A stretch of 64,000 nucleotides of DNA, from NCBI GenBank assembly GCA_020631395.1, contig JAHDHI010000015.1, forward strand, positions 1-64,000, read 5' to 3'. Source of the DNA: Bizionia sp. GTDB taxonomy: Bacteria > Bacteroidota > Bacteroidia > Flavobacteriales > Flavobacteriaceae. Under the pieces are notes generated by a model. That model saw only the letters and a list, made by a program, of their open reading frames with translations. It had not been told where the DNA came from and did no database searches. Shown here one piece after another: positions 51,560-61,099 of the stretch (position 1 is its first letter; the number at the start of each line of letters is the position of its first letter). The translations under genes and the position numbers were made by a program.

Positions 51560-53012
51560 ATCGCTTCATCATTTTACTCATCAAAGTAGAAATGTCTTCT
51601 GAAAAATCATACTTGTAAACGACAAAGCCATACACTAGGCTTATTAACAAAGATTTCAACGCTATGTTGGCAATGGGATGAAATTGAAAATCCCAAAAAT
51701 AAAACGCAAGCCCACAAATGCAAATAAGAGCAATCGTCTTCAACGTACTCAAAGTAAACGGCAACATTTTAAATTTGGCATATACAAACAACATCTTAAT
51801 GGTGTTGTATATGAAAATTGCCAAGCAAGTAGCATAAGCCGCTCCATTAATTCCAAACTCAGGGATTAGCAATGCATTCAAAACTATTGTTGAAATTGCT
51901 AAAATCACACCTAAAAAAAGCACCACCCTATAGTAATCGCTATTAAACAAGATAGAATTGTTGTTGCCTAAGGCGTTGTCGAAAAGTTTCACCAAGCCTA
52001 TAATGAATACGACCACTACGCCTCCCGTATATTCATCGGGAATCAAATAGTACAATTGATTTATATTCAATATGATGATCAAGAAAATAAATCCGCTGAC
52101 AATGAGTAGGCTCAATGAGCTTTTCTGATACAAACTCCTCAACTCCAACATGTTTTTTTCATTTAAAAACTTTGCTGTCAATGGATTTGTTATTTGATTC
52201 ATAGACCGGGAAGGCACACCTACTACAGTAGCTATGTATATGGCTACTCCATAATAAGCCACATTTTCTATGGCAACATATTGTCCAATCATAAACTTAT
52301 CGATCTCCAAGATGATGTTTGCAACCGATCCCGCAATCACAATAAGTGCCGTATACTTTAAAATGGACCTAACATTGTTAATCTTAACCCATTTAAAAAC
52401 GGGTACACGCAAACTAAACGCGTACAGCATCATTATACCCATTCGTGCTATATAGACCACAATGATTCCCACAATCAATTGCTCTACATTCAATATCTTA
52501 AAATACAAACACAAGAGGAGACCAGTAATGCAAATTCTATGAAACACCTCCTTCATGAAGTTGCCAAACACACTTTGCAATTGTACCTTGCTCCAAGCAT
52601 AGAAGATCTCAAAATAGGCGAAAGCAATCGCAGCAATAAAAACATATCCTATGTAGTTTCTTATAATTGTATTTTCCTTGGTTAAAAAATCGCTAATGAA
52701 TTCAAAGCCAAAATACCCCAATGTGGTCGCTGGTACAATGACAACAAAAGGCAAAAACAACATTAAGCTCAAAAAAGCATTTTGTGATTGCCTTGTTTTA
52801 AATGAAGTATAGAATTTAACAATGGTATTGTGTGTTCCAAAGGCCATCAAAGGCATCAAAATATTGGCAGTGGACAATATGTAGGCTATTACCCCATAAT
52901 ACTCCGAAGACATGAACTTGGTAAACAAAAACAACACGTTAATAGCTCCAATGGCAAATCCCAAATAAGTTATTAGTGTATTTTTTATGGATTGCTTTAC
53001 TACTATTCCCAT
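51558..53012 (-). CDS. Wzx-type polysaccharide flippase
   Basis: This 484-residue protein has 12-14 hydrophobic segments of the MATE/MVF polysaccharide-transporter fold (KNTLITYLGFAIGAINVLFLFTKFMS at the N-terminus; KLFDNALGNNNSILFNSDYYRVVLFLG in the second half). It should flip lipid-linked glycans across the inner membrane. The preceding GT4 gene ends one base before its start, so the two form a transcription unit for a surface glycan. Confidence 0.88.
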   Translation of the reverse strand: MGIVVKQSIKNTLITYLGFAIGAINVLFLFTKFMSSEYYGVIAYILSTANILMPLMAFGTHNTIVKFYTSFKTRQSQNAFLSLMLFLPFVVIVPATTLGYFGFEFISDFLTKENTIIRNYIGYVFIAAIAFAYFEIFYAWSKVQLQSVFGNFMKEVFHRICITGLLLCLYFKILNVEQLIVGIIVVYIARMGIMMLYAFSLRVPVFKWVKINNVRSILKYTALIVIAGSVANIILEIDKFMIGQYVAIENVAYYGVAIYIATVVGVPSRSMNQITNPLTAKFLNEKNMLELRSLYQKSSLSLLIVSGFIFLIIILNINQLYYLIPDEYTGGVVVVFIIGLVKLFDNALGNNNSILFNSDYYRVVLFLGVILAISTIVLNALLIPEFGINGAAYATCLAIFIYNTIKMLFVYAKFKMLPFTLSTLKTIALICICGLAFYFWDFQFHPIANIALKSLLISLVYGFVVYKYDFSEDISTLMSKMMKR

Positions 53013-54305
53013 CTATATGAGTTTAGACAAAGTTCCAGTTAAATGCTTTCGACCATACTTTTCCAAGTTGGTAGGTTCTGCCCTTAAATCTTTAAGCTTA
53101 AAAGCTTCAAAATATTCTTTTATGGTCATTCTCAACTCATCGTAGTTATCGTGACCAAAATAACGTCCAGTATTGGTATCATCCAAAATGGTTTCCACAT
53201 CCGAGCTCTCTGGCCCCAAAGCAATTACGGGTCTACCAGATATCATATATTCGAATAGTTTCCCCGGTATGATTGCCTTGGTGTCTTCTGAATCTATCTC
53301 GACCAATAGCAATATTTGCGACTTCTTTTGGTACTTTATGGCTTCTTTGTGAGAGACATACCCCCTATTTCTAATGTAACCATTCAATCCATAGGACGCT
53401 ATGGTCTTTAAAACAGAATCGCTGACGGCTCCGACGAAATTAATTTCTAGAACTTCCTTGAAGCCATTTTCTTTCAATGTTAAATCCCTTAAGACTTTCC
53501 ATAACACTTCTGGATCTCGCTTGGACAACAATGACCCTATATGTGAAATTGAAAACTTTTCATCCAAAACCGAAGCCTGTACCCCTTCTACATCATAACC
53601 ATTGGTTATTACCGTTATTGGTTTATTGGTTATCCGCTGAAATTCCAATTTCGTATTGTTGCTAGTGACTATGATGCCATCTGCCAATGTCATGACTTTC
53701 TTTTCTAGCGCTTTGTGTTTTGCCTTGGATGCTTCCGTCAACCTCAACTGCTTGTGATAGCCTATTGTGGTCCAAGGATCCCTAAAATCGGCTAACCATT
53801 TCACTCCTAGCTTCTCTTTTAATTCCACTCCTATCAAATGCAAGCTATGAGGTGGGCCTGTTGTTATGATGGTTTCAATCCCTTGTTTGGAAATATATTC
53901 TGAAAGATAGGATACCGAAGGTTTTACCCAGCTTTTTCGTGCATCTGGAATAAAGAAATTACCTCTTACATAAAGCATCAATTTTTCAATCGGGCTTTGT
54001 TTTTTCTCCGAAGGAATAATGCCTTTGCTAATGGTTTTGGAGTTCTTCGAGAACAACTTGGCAAGTTTATATGGTTCCCTTATTGGCTGCTTTATAATTG
54101 TAGTCTCTTTTGAAACCTCATCTAACAATGTATCATCCAAAAAAGGGTAATTGGGATTCTCTGGACAATAGACTATGGGTTCTACATTGAAATCTGGAAG
54201 GTACTTGACAAATTTCAACCAACGCTGTACACCCGGCCCTCCTGCTGGAGGCCAATAATAAGTAATAATGAGCACTTTTTTTCTATTCATTCTCATCACT
54301 CCCAC
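53013..54305 (-). CDS. GT4 family glycosyltransferase (surface glycan)
   Basis: This 430-residue GT-B enzyme has VLIITYYWPPAGGPGVQRWLKFVKYL at the N-terminus (WcaI/Fuc4NAc-type start). The C-terminal half has ISHIGSLLSKRDPEVLWKVL, IPGKLFEYMISGRPVIALGPESSDV and a Glu pair for the nucleotide sugar. An in-frame ATG at 54290 (MNRKKVL) may be the true start. It abuts the flippase gene, supporting a role in building the exported glycan. Confidence 0.85.
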   Translation of the reverse strand: MGVMRMNRKKVLIITYYWPPAGGPGVQRWLKFVKYLPDFNVEPIVYCPENPNYPFLDDTLLDEVSKETTIIKQPIREPYKLAKLFSKNSKTISKGIIPSEKKQSPIEKLMLYVRGNFFIPDARKSWVKPSVSYLSEYISKQGIETIITTGPPHSLHLIGVELKEKLGVKWLADFRDPWTTIGYHKQLRLTEASKAKHKALEKKVMTLADGIIVTSNNTKLEFQRITNKPITVITNGYDVEGVQASVLDEKFSISHIGSLLSKRDPEVLWKVLRDLTLKENGFKEVLEINFVGAVSDSVLKTIASYGLNGYIRNRGYVSHKEAIKYQKKSQILLLVEIDSEDTKAIIPGKLFEYMISGRPVIALGPESSDVETILDDTNTGRYFGHDNYDELRMTIKEYFEAFKLKDLRAEPTNLEKYGRKHLTGTLSKLI

Positions 54306-54348
54306 AAAAGCGAGTACCTTTTAAATTGAAACTAAATTATTACCCTAT

Positions 54349-56817
54349 CTATCTAGAAATGGTTTTTCTCCCTTTAAACTCATAAAACAAGCCACCAATT
54401 AGCAACAACGCAAATAAAATTGAACTCGACAAGGCTACTTTGCTTCCTGTTTTTACGACTTGCGGTTCGAACTTGAATTCAACGATGTGCTTTCCCTTGG
54501 GAATGCTTAATCCCCTTAACACGTAATTCACCTTACAATGTGCAACTGGCTCTCCATCCACGTAGGCTTGCCAACCTTTTCCATAATAGACTTCTGAAAA
54601 TACGGCAAATCCATCTTTTAAGTTCTTGGAGTCGTATTTGATGTGATTGGGCTTGTATTCCATTATTTTTATGGATGCCAAGGAATCTAACTTATAGCTC
54701 GTTTGCAATGATTTGTACTCAACATCTTCAGATTTGAGATAAACAGCTTTGTTTTTATTCTCCAAACTCTCCAATGCCTTGATTTCCTCATTTGCAGACG
54801 CTACTTGTTTCAACTCTTCAACAAACCAAGCATTTCCATTGGCATCTTCATTGACATAGGCATAAGGCTGTCTTTTTTCGTCATCAGCGATAATATACTT
54901 GGTATTCAGCATATTCAAAACATTGATGTTATTTCTCAATACATAGAAGTTATATACTTCGTCAAAGCGTTTCAACTTGGCAGCATGATAGCCCCCAAGC
55001 GAATTATGGAAATATGATGCCTTTGCTCCTGCCGATGTCAAATCGAACACACGAAAATGAGATTTGTCCTTGAGAATGTCCAAATCTGCCTGTGTTGGTT
55101 GATATGGTTCGTCCACTTGTCTGGCTGAAACAAAATTCTCGGTGTTTACATAGCGTCTGTCCACTCCAATAAGATCAAAGAGTATCAATACTGCAAAAAC
55201 GACAATTACTTTGGTTTCATTCAATTTCTTCTTTAAAAACAAGAAGATGGTTCCAGCTGAAAGAAGCACCAACACCAAAGTTCTCAAAGTATCTTTTGTA
55301 AAAATGGTTTTACGATCTTCACGAATGGCATTTACAAAATCCAACCCGGCATTTTCTCTATAGTAACCATCGTTGCCTCCTACAAAATCCAACCATCCAA
55401 AAGATTTAAGAAGCAAAAAGATTATTGACAGTCCTGCTGTGATTATAACGGTATATTTCAAAGCCTTGACTTTTTCTGTTTCTTTTTCGTAGGCATTGAA
55501 CAACTTAACCAATCCAAATATGCCTAAAACTGGAATGCACAACTCCAATATGACTTGTATGGAGCTTACCGCCCTGAACTTATCGTACAAAGGCATGTAA
55601 TTAATCATGAAATTGGTTATTGGATTGTTTTCAGGGTCACCATTATCTCCCCAAAACCAATTCTTACCCCACGACAACACCAATGACATCAACACACCTC
55701 CCAATAGCCACCATTTCAAACGTCCCTTTACCAAAAACAAGGCAAAGACAAACAAGAACAAAATGACAGCTCCTACATAGGCTGGCGCTTCAACGATGGG
55801 TTGGCTTCCCCAGTATGTAGGTGCATTTTTAGCAGCATCTTTGGCTTGTAAAGGAGTAGCTCCTTGCTTCAAGTAAAATTGATAGAGCTCAGAGTCTTTA
55901 CCTACATTTTCCCTATTCCCACCTCCTAGTAGTCTTGGAATGTACAAGTTGAAGCTTTCCAAAAACCCATAGCTATATTCCGTAATATAATCCTTACTCA
56001 ATCCAGATGTAGCTTCTTTGGGAGATCCATCTGGGTTTATTGTCAATTCACTTTTACCACGTGTACTTTCTTTCACATATTCCTGTGTTGCCATAATGTT
56101 CGTCGCATTCAACCCTATGGCCAAAACTACGGCAGCAACCATAATTCCAACCGACTTGAAGTAATGTGGCAACAGTTTCTTGCGGTAAGCGTCAATTAAA
56201 TACACTATACCTATGACCAGAACCAAAAGCATTAGATAATATGTCATTTGAAAATGGTTTGCCACCAATTCCAAAGCCATGCCAACAACGGTCAATAGAA
56301 ACCCTAGGATGTATTTCCTTCTAAACGTGAGCATAATGCCACTTAAGACCAAAGGCATATAGGCTATTGCATGTGCCTTGCTATTATGTCCCACTCCAAG
56401 AATTATGATAAGATACGTGGAAAAACCAAAGGTCAAGGCTCCAAGTGCGGATAATTTGTAATCCACCTTCAAACTCAACAATAAAATGTAAAAACCTATG
56501 AAATATAGAAAAAGGTAATCTGCTGGACGTGGTAAAAACCGCAATGTCAGATCAAGTTTCTTTATGTAGTTATGAGGGTATTTTGCTCCCGATTGGTATG
56601 TTGGCATTCCTCCAAATGCACTGTTGGTCCAATAGGTTTCTTCTCCTGTCTCAACTTTAAAGTCTGTTTGTTGTTTTGCCATTCCTACATAATGAACAAT
56701 GTCACTTTGTAAAATTTGCTCTCCTTTTAAAACTGGACTAAAATAAACCAATGCCAATATTACGAAACCAACGATAACTAGTATGTGAGGTAAGATTTTC
56801 TTATATGAGAATTGCAT
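54349..56817 (-). CDS. YfhO family membrane protein (GT-C-like)
   Basis: This 822-residue protein has many membrane helices in the first 560 residues, with FGGMPTYQSG and the periplasmic loop with SNFxNP-like elements of YfhO. A soluble C-terminal domain (residues 600-790; FRVFDLTSAGAKASYFHNSLGGYHAAK, then VFSEVYYGKGWQAYVDG) and a final helix follow. YfhO proteins are GT-C-like transferases that add sugars to envelope polymers at the outer face of the membrane. It precedes the GT4 gene by 43 bases on the same strand. Confidence 0.85.
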   Translation of the reverse strand: MQFSYKKILPHILVIVGFVILALVYFSPVLKGEQILQSDIVHYVGMAKQQTDFKVETGEETYWTNSAFGGMPTYQSGAKYPHNYIKKLDLTLRFLPRPADYLFLYFIGFYILLLSLKVDYKLSALGALTFGFSTYLIIILGVGHNSKAHAIAYMPLVLSGIMLTFRRKYILGFLLTVVGMALELVANHFQMTYYLMLLVLVIGIVYLIDAYRKKLLPHYFKSVGIMVAAVVLAIGLNATNIMATQEYVKESTRGKSELTINPDGSPKEATSGLSKDYITEYSYGFLESFNLYIPRLLGGGNRENVGKDSELYQFYLKQGATPLQAKDAAKNAPTYWGSQPIVEAPAYVGAVILFLFVFALFLVKGRLKWWLLGGVLMSLVLSWGKNWFWGDNGDPENNPITNFMINYMPLYDKFRAVSSIQVILELCIPVLGIFGLVKLFNAYEKETEKVKALKYTVIITAGLSIIFLLLKSFGWLDFVGGNDGYYRENAGLDFVNAIREDRKTIFTKDTLRTLVLVLLSAGTIFLFLKKKLNETKVIVVFAVLILFDLIGVDRRYVNTENFVSARQVDEPYQPTQADLDILKDKSHFRVFDLTSAGAKASYFHNSLGGYHAAKLKRFDEVYNFYVLRNNINVLNMLNTKYIIADDEKRQPYAYVNEDANGNAWFVEELKQVASANEEIKALESLENKNKAVYLKSEDVEYKSLQTSYKLDSLASIKIMEYKPNHIKYDSKNLKDGFAVFSEVYYGKGWQAYVDGEPVAHCKVNYVLRGLSIPKGKHIVEFKFEPQVVKTGSKVALSSSILFALLLIGGLFYEFKGRKTISR

Positions 56818-56952
56818 AAAATGTATTAAATACTATGAAGTTGAAAAATAATCATATTTTTCGAGATTAAGCGGAAATGAAATTGAAATTTTGATTTTAC
56901 CATTCTGTACTCGGGTGGTACCATGGTACGAATTGACAACACTTACTTCTTG

Positions 56953-57237
56953 CTAGTCTATTTCTTCGTAATCGACATATTCTCCGACACTGTTATTTGA
57001 AGATTTATGTTGCGGCATCTTGTCTATGGATATCTCTCCTTCTTTTTTCTGTTTCTGACCGTGTTGTTGATTTTGAAATCCTCCAAATTGTTCTCCAAAA
57101 CGTTGTTGTACCTTCTTCGCTGCATATTTCATTAAAAATGGCGCAAATAGTCTTGATAAGACTTTAACGAGGTAGTAAAAAAGCAATATGCCTATTAAAA
57201 TCTTGAAAAGACCAGTAAGAGACGCTTCTTGTAGCAT
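56953..57237 (-). CDS. DUF4834 small membrane protein
   Basis: This 94-residue protein has one N-terminal membrane helix (LFKILIGILLFYYLVKVLSRLF), then YAAKKVQQRFGEQFGGF, and a polar Gln/Lys-rich tail ending VGEYVDYEEID. This is the DUF4834 pattern of Bacteroidota; the function is unknown. Between it and the YfhO gene lies a 12-base perfect palindrome (GTACCATGGTAC, 56918-56929). Confidence 0.8.
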   Translation of the reverse strand: MLQEASLTGLFKILIGILLFYYLVKVLSRLFAPFLMKYAAKKVQQRFGEQFGGFQNQQHGQKQKKEGEISIDKMPQHKSSNNSVGEYVDYEEID

Positions 57238-57253
57238 ATAAAATAATTTTTAA

Positions 57254-57261
57254 CAAAAATA
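57254..57261 (-). promoter_or_regulatory. -7 element of the DUF4834 gene (TATTTTTG)
   Basis: On the minus strand TATTTTTG lies 16 bases before the ATG at 57237. Confidence 0.5.
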
Positions 57262-57315
57262 CAATACTCTGTGGGTAATTTCGGTTTTATATACTTAAAA
57301 AATATATAAAATCTC

Positions 57316-57323
57316 TATATTTG
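57316..57323 (+). promoter_or_regulatory. -7 element of the transporter-like gene (TATATTTG)
   Basis: TATATTTG overlaps an upstream TTG (57321) that is in frame with the next gene, which rules that codon out as the start and points to ATG 57336 or 57342. Confidence 0.55.
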
Positions 57324-57335
57324 GAGCAAAACCCA

Positions 57336-58373
57336 ATGCCTATGTCTTTAAAAAAAATCTTTTTGCCTGTTCTCTTTTTTATTGCTTGTCATACTGCATA
57401 TGCGCAGTATACCGAAGTCATAAATTCCAATAGACCTGGTGTATCTCGTTCTGCCTTCTCCGTAGGTACTGGCGTCGCACAATTTGAAGTTGGCCCATAT
57501 ATAGTGAAAGAGAAGCATACTCCTTTGAAATATGAAGTTTCTGGCTTTGGAATTGATTTTGCAGCGCGTTACGGTTTGTTGTTACCTCAATTGGAACTAA
57601 ACATAGAAGGAACTTATCAAAATGATACATTCACGGACAATCGTTCATTGATTTCTTCAGAAGACAAACGTTCTAATTTTAAAAACCTCACTTTGGGAGC
57701 AAAATATTTGGTATATGATCCATACAAGAATGCAGGAGAGGAAAAACCAAACATCTACAGCTACTTTGCCAATAAGAAGTTTAGCTGGAAATCATTGATT
57801 CCTGCCGTTGCTGTTTATGTTGGAGCAAATTATGACACAAAAGACAATCCCTATACTGCTCCAGACGTCGAAGGATTTAGCCCAAAGGTAATGGTAGCCA
57901 CGCAAAACAACTTTGCCAGTGGTTGGGTAATGGTTTTAAATTTATCAAAAGATAAAATAGGTTCTGACTTTTCGGAATTTCAATACATCCTTACATTGAC
58001 AAAGGCCATAAATGAGAAATGGGTCTTATTTGGAGAAACACAAGGCATACAAAGTGATTTTTATGCAGACAATCTATTTCGTTTTGGAGGAGCCTACCTA
58101 TGGGGCACAGACTTACAACTGGATACAGCCTTGACCTTCAACACAAAAGACACGCCTTCCGTTTTCAGCATAAACTTCGGAGTATCATACAGATTGGATT
58201 TCCACAAGGATCCAAAACCAGACAATGGTGTCTCCGCAGAGGAAGAAGCTGAACGAAAAGCCAACAAGAAAAGGAAGAAGAAAAAGAAAAAAAGAGGAGG
58301 TGATGATGATTCAGGAGGCAGTAAAAAACAAAAAAAAGAAGTACAAGAAATTGATTTTGATGACGAAGACTAA
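57336..58373 (+). CDS. Outer-membrane transporter-like protein (phenol-degradation MetA family) with charged tail
   Basis: This 345-residue precursor has a signal peptide ending AYAQ. The barrel-like body begins with NRPGVSRSAFSVGTGVAQFEVGP and has LGAKYLVYDP, FGGAYLWGTDLQLD and INFGVSYRLDF, the pattern of the outer-membrane transporter family named after a phenol meta-degradation protein. The last 45 residues are unusual: a long Lys/Arg run (KRKKKKKKR) then an acidic DDDSGG and a DFDDED end. Two ATGs (57336, 57342) are possible starts. It precedes the GNAT gene by 12 bases. Confidence 0.78.
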   Translation: MPMSLKKIFLPVLFFIACHTAYAQYTEVINSNRPGVSRSAFSVGTGVAQFEVGPYIVKEKHTPLKYEVSGFGIDFAARYGLLLPQLELNIEGTYQNDTFTDNRSLISSEDKRSNFKNLTLGAKYLVYDPYKNAGEEKPNIYSYFANKKFSWKSLIPAVAVYVGANYDTKDNPYTAPDVEGFSPKVMVATQNNFASGWVMVLNLSKDKIGSDFSEFQYILTLTKAINEKWVLFGETQGIQSDFYADNLFRFGGAYLWGTDLQLDTALTFNTKDTPSVFSINFGVSYRLDFHKDPKPDNGVSAEEEAERKANKKRKKKKKKRGGDDDSGGSKKQKKEVQEIDFDDED

Positions 58374-58385
58374 CTTCTGGACAGT

Positions 58386-59507
58386 ATGATTACAGTAAAA
58401 CAAATTACTACAAAAAAGGAACTTAAAGCATTTGTGAAGTTTCCTTTTTTGCTTTACAAAGATTCCAAATATTGGGTACCCCCAATAATAAGCCAAGAGC
58501 TTGCAACTTTCGACAAGAAAAAAAACCCAATTTTCAAAGACGCAGATGCCACTTTTTTCCTAGCTTATAAAAATGAAAAAGTCGTTGGCCGCGTAGCAGC
58601 CATCATAAATTGGCTGGAAGTCAAGAATCAAAACCTTAAGAAAATGCGTTTTGGCTGGTTCGATTTCATAGACGACTTGGAAGTATCCAAAGCCCTTTTG
58701 GATGAAGTCGCAAGAATTGGCAAATCCAACAATTTGGAGTATACCGAAGGCCCAGTTGGCTTTTCCAACATGGACAAGGTTGGAGTAATGACTGAAGGCT
58801 TTGACCAAATAAGCAATATGATTACTTGGTACAATCATCCATACTATGTAAAACATTATGAAGCTCTAGGCTATGACATTGAAAAGGCGTATTCTGAAAG
58901 CAAATTCCCTTTCAGCAATGTAAAACCTGAGTTTTTCAAAAAGGCACAAGAACTAATCAAAAGGCGTTACAAGCTAACAGCTTTGCAATTGACAAAGACG
59001 GAAGAGGTAATGCCTTATGCAGACAAGATGTTCGATTTATTCAACGCCTCCTATTCTTCCTTGTCATCGTTTGTTGAAATAACGGACATTCAAAAAGAGT
59101 ACTTCAAAAAGAAGTTCATAAGTTTTGTAAACCCAGAATACATCAAGTTCGTGGTAGACGAAAATGACAATATGGTAGCCTTTGCCATAGTGATGCCTAG
59201 ATTCGCATATGCTCTTCAAGAAATGAAAGGAAAGTTGTTTCCCTTTGGCTTTGCCAAATTGTTAAAAGCAAAGAAGACGAGCAAGGATGTCGTATTCTAT
59301 TTGATTGGAGTACATCCAGATTACCAAAACAAAGGTGTACACGCTGTAATATTCAACGAATACTATGAGGTTTTCACTGAAAAGGGCATTGTGGATTGCT
59401 ATAGAACTCCTGAATTGGAAGACAATGAGGCCATACATAAAATATGGAAGCACTTCGATCCCGTAGTGGTCAAACGACGAAAGACTTACCGAAAAAAGAT
59501 CATGTAA
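58386..59507 (+). CDS. GNAT-fold acyltransferase-like protein
   Basis: This 373-residue protein has YWVPPIISQELATFDKKKNPIF, FFLAYKNEKVVGRVAAIIN (GNAT strand pair) and the C-terminal GNAT acetyl-CoA site VVFYLIGVHPDYQNKGVHAVIF. It belongs to a two-GNAT-domain group found widely in bacteria whose substrates are unknown. It is probably co-transcribed with the transporter-like gene 12 bases upstream and ends in a strong terminator. Confidence 0.78.
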   Translation: MITVKQITTKKELKAFVKFPFLLYKDSKYWVPPIISQELATFDKKKNPIFKDADATFFLAYKNEKVVGRVAAIINWLEVKNQNLKKMRFGWFDFIDDLEVSKALLDEVARIGKSNNLEYTEGPVGFSNMDKVGVMTEGFDQISNMITWYNHPYYVKHYEALGYDIEKAYSESKFPFSNVKPEFFKKAQELIKRRYKLTALQLTKTEEVMPYADKMFDLFNASYSSLSSFVEITDIQKEYFKKKFISFVNPEYIKFVVDENDNMVAFAIVMPRFAYALQEMKGKLFPFGFAKLLKAKKTSKDVVFYLIGVHPDYQNKGVHAVIFNEYYEVFTEKGIVDCYRTPELEDNEAIHKIWKHFDPVVVKRRKTYRKKIM

Positions 59508-59514
59508 AACAAAA

Positions 59515-59544
59515 AATCCAATTCTTTCGAATTGGATTTTTTTT
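59515..59544 (+). terminator. Rho-independent terminator after the GNAT gene
   Basis: AATCCAATTC (59515-59524) pairs perfectly with GAATTGGATT (59529-59538) over a TTTC loop, followed by T8. Confidence 0.93.
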
Positions 59545-59604
59545 AATCTATCTATAACACCTGCTACTGCTGGTGGTCTTTTCTAACATTATTCACATAA
59601 CTAA

Positions 59605-60864
59605 CTACTCTCCCATCGTTTTAATAAGAGCTGCAGACATACGCTTGTATGTTCCATTTTGCAAACGATCCCTAATCGCATCAAAAGCATCCAAAGTTTG
59701 TTCCACGTCTTGCAGAGTATGTGTAGCCGTTGGAATCATTCTCAACAGGATTAATCCTTTTGGGATTACAGGATATACCACTATGGAACAAAATATACCA
59801 TAGTTTTCACGTAAGTCCCTCACCAAAGCCATAGCTTCTGGAATGCTTCCTTTCAGGTATACAGGCGTAACGCAACTTTGTGTTGTTCCTATGTCGAAAC
59901 CTCTCTCTTTCAATCCTGATTGCAATGCATCCACGATGGTCCAAAGGTTTTGTTTTAGCTCTGGCATCGTCCTAAGCATGTCCAAACGCTTCAATGCTCC
60001 TACCACTAATTGCATTTGCAACGACTTGGCAAACATTTGAGAACGCAAATTGTATTTCAAGTAATCTATGATTTCCTTATCTGCGGCAATGAAAGCTCCT
60101 GTGCTAGCCATGGATTTTGCGAAAGTAGCAAAGTAAACGTCTATTTCATCTTGTACACCTTGTTCTTCTCCTGCTCCTGCTCCTGTCTTTCCTAAAGTTC
60201 CAAAACCATGAGCATCGTCTACGAACAATCTAAAATTGAATTTCTTTTTTAGGGCTACTATTTCCTTTAAGCGCCCTTGTTCTCCTCGCATTCCAAACAC
60301 TCCTTCTGAAATTACTAGAATCCCTCCTCCTGTTTGTTCTGCCATCTTCGTAGCACGCTCCAAGTTTTTCTCCAAACTTTCTACATCATTATGCTTGTAG
60401 GTAAAACGCTTCCCCATATGCAAACGTACTCCATCTATGATACACGCATGAGAATCCACATCATAGACGATGATGTCGTCTTTGGACACCAACGCATCTA
60501 CCGTAGACACCATTCCTTGATAACCAAAATTCAACAAATAGGAAGCTTCTTTCTTAACGAAGGCAGCCAATTCATTTTGCAATTGCTCGTGCAACTCCGT
60601 ATGACCAGACATCATTCTTGCCCCCATTGGATAGGCAGATCCATATTCTGCAGCAGCTTCAGCATCTACCTTACGAACTTCCGGATGATTCGCCAAGCCT
60701 AAATAATCGTTTATACTCCAAGTAATCACTTCTTTTCCTTGAAACTTCATTCTATTGGAAATCTGTCCTTCCAACTTGGGAAACACAAAGTAACCTTCTG
60801 CTGTTGAAGCCCATTTTCCTAACGGTCCTTTATCCTTGTATATTTTTGCAAATAAATCTTTCAT
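59605..60864 (-). CDS. AONS-family PLP acyltransferase, possible cysteate fatty-acyltransferase (capnine synthesis)
   Basis: This 419-residue enzyme belongs to the alpha-oxoamine synthase group (8-amino-7-oxononanoate synthase, serine palmitoyltransferase, KBL). It has TWSINDYLGLANHPEV, SGHTELHEQLQNELAAF, VDDAHGFGTLGKTG and the PLP lysine in FATFAKSMASTGAF near residue 250. It joins an acyl thioester to an amino acid with loss of CO2. In Flavobacteria one such enzyme makes capnine, the sulfonolipid base used in gliding. The cysteine-synthase-family gene next to it could make cysteate. That link is inference; serine palmitoyltransferase is the main alternative. Confidence 0.75.
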   Translation of the reverse strand: MKDLFAKIYKDKGPLGKWASTAEGYFVFPKLEGQISNRMKFQGKEVITWSINDYLGLANHPEVRKVDAEAAAEYGSAYPMGARMMSGHTELHEQLQNELAAFVKKEASYLLNFGYQGMVSTVDALVSKDDIIVYDVDSHACIIDGVRLHMGKRFTYKHNDVESLEKNLERATKMAEQTGGGILVISEGVFGMRGEQGRLKEIVALKKKFNFRLFVDDAHGFGTLGKTGAGAGEEQGVQDEIDVYFATFAKSMASTGAFIAADKEIIDYLKYNLRSQMFAKSLQMQLVVGALKRLDMLRTMPELKQNLWTIVDALQSGLKERGFDIGTTQSCVTPVYLKGSIPEAMALVRDLRENYGIFCSIVVYPVIPKGLILLRMIPTATHTLQDVEQTLDAFDAIRDRLQNGTYKRMSAALIKTMGE

Positions 60865-60982
60865 CGGTTCGTTTTCATTGTTTACTTAATTTTAGGCAAG
60901 ACAACAGACTCAAACAAACCACAATGTGATTAAAATTTATTTTGAATAATTTATTGTAAGCCATCAAATTAGTTAGTTGGTG

Positions 60983-60990
60983 CAAAATTA
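60983..60990 (-). promoter_or_regulatory. -7 element before the AONS-family gene (TAATTTTG)
   Basis: On the minus strand TAATTTTG fits the consensus and lies 118 bases before the start at 60864, downstream of the terminator of the neighbouring gene. It gives the AONS gene its own promoter. Confidence 0.45.
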
Positions 60991-61044
60991 GGTAATTCTA
61001 CCTTTTTTGCATAATCTTTTTACAGTCTATTTTTCATAAAAAAA

Positions 61045-61075
61045 TTAGCTGACTTAAAAACTTAAAATCAGCTAA
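61045..61075 (-). terminator. Terminator after the cysteine-synthase-family gene
   Basis: TTAGCTGA (61045-61052) and TCAGCTAA (61068-61075) form the stem; on the minus strand a T7 run follows. Confidence 0.8.
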
Positions 61076-61099
61076 CTTCAGTATGTTTTTTATTGCATT

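Noticed and set aside
56918-56929. 12-base palindrome GTACCATGGTAC as an operator
   Set aside because: A single copy of a restriction-site-like palindrome between two genes; no regulator or second copy to support it.
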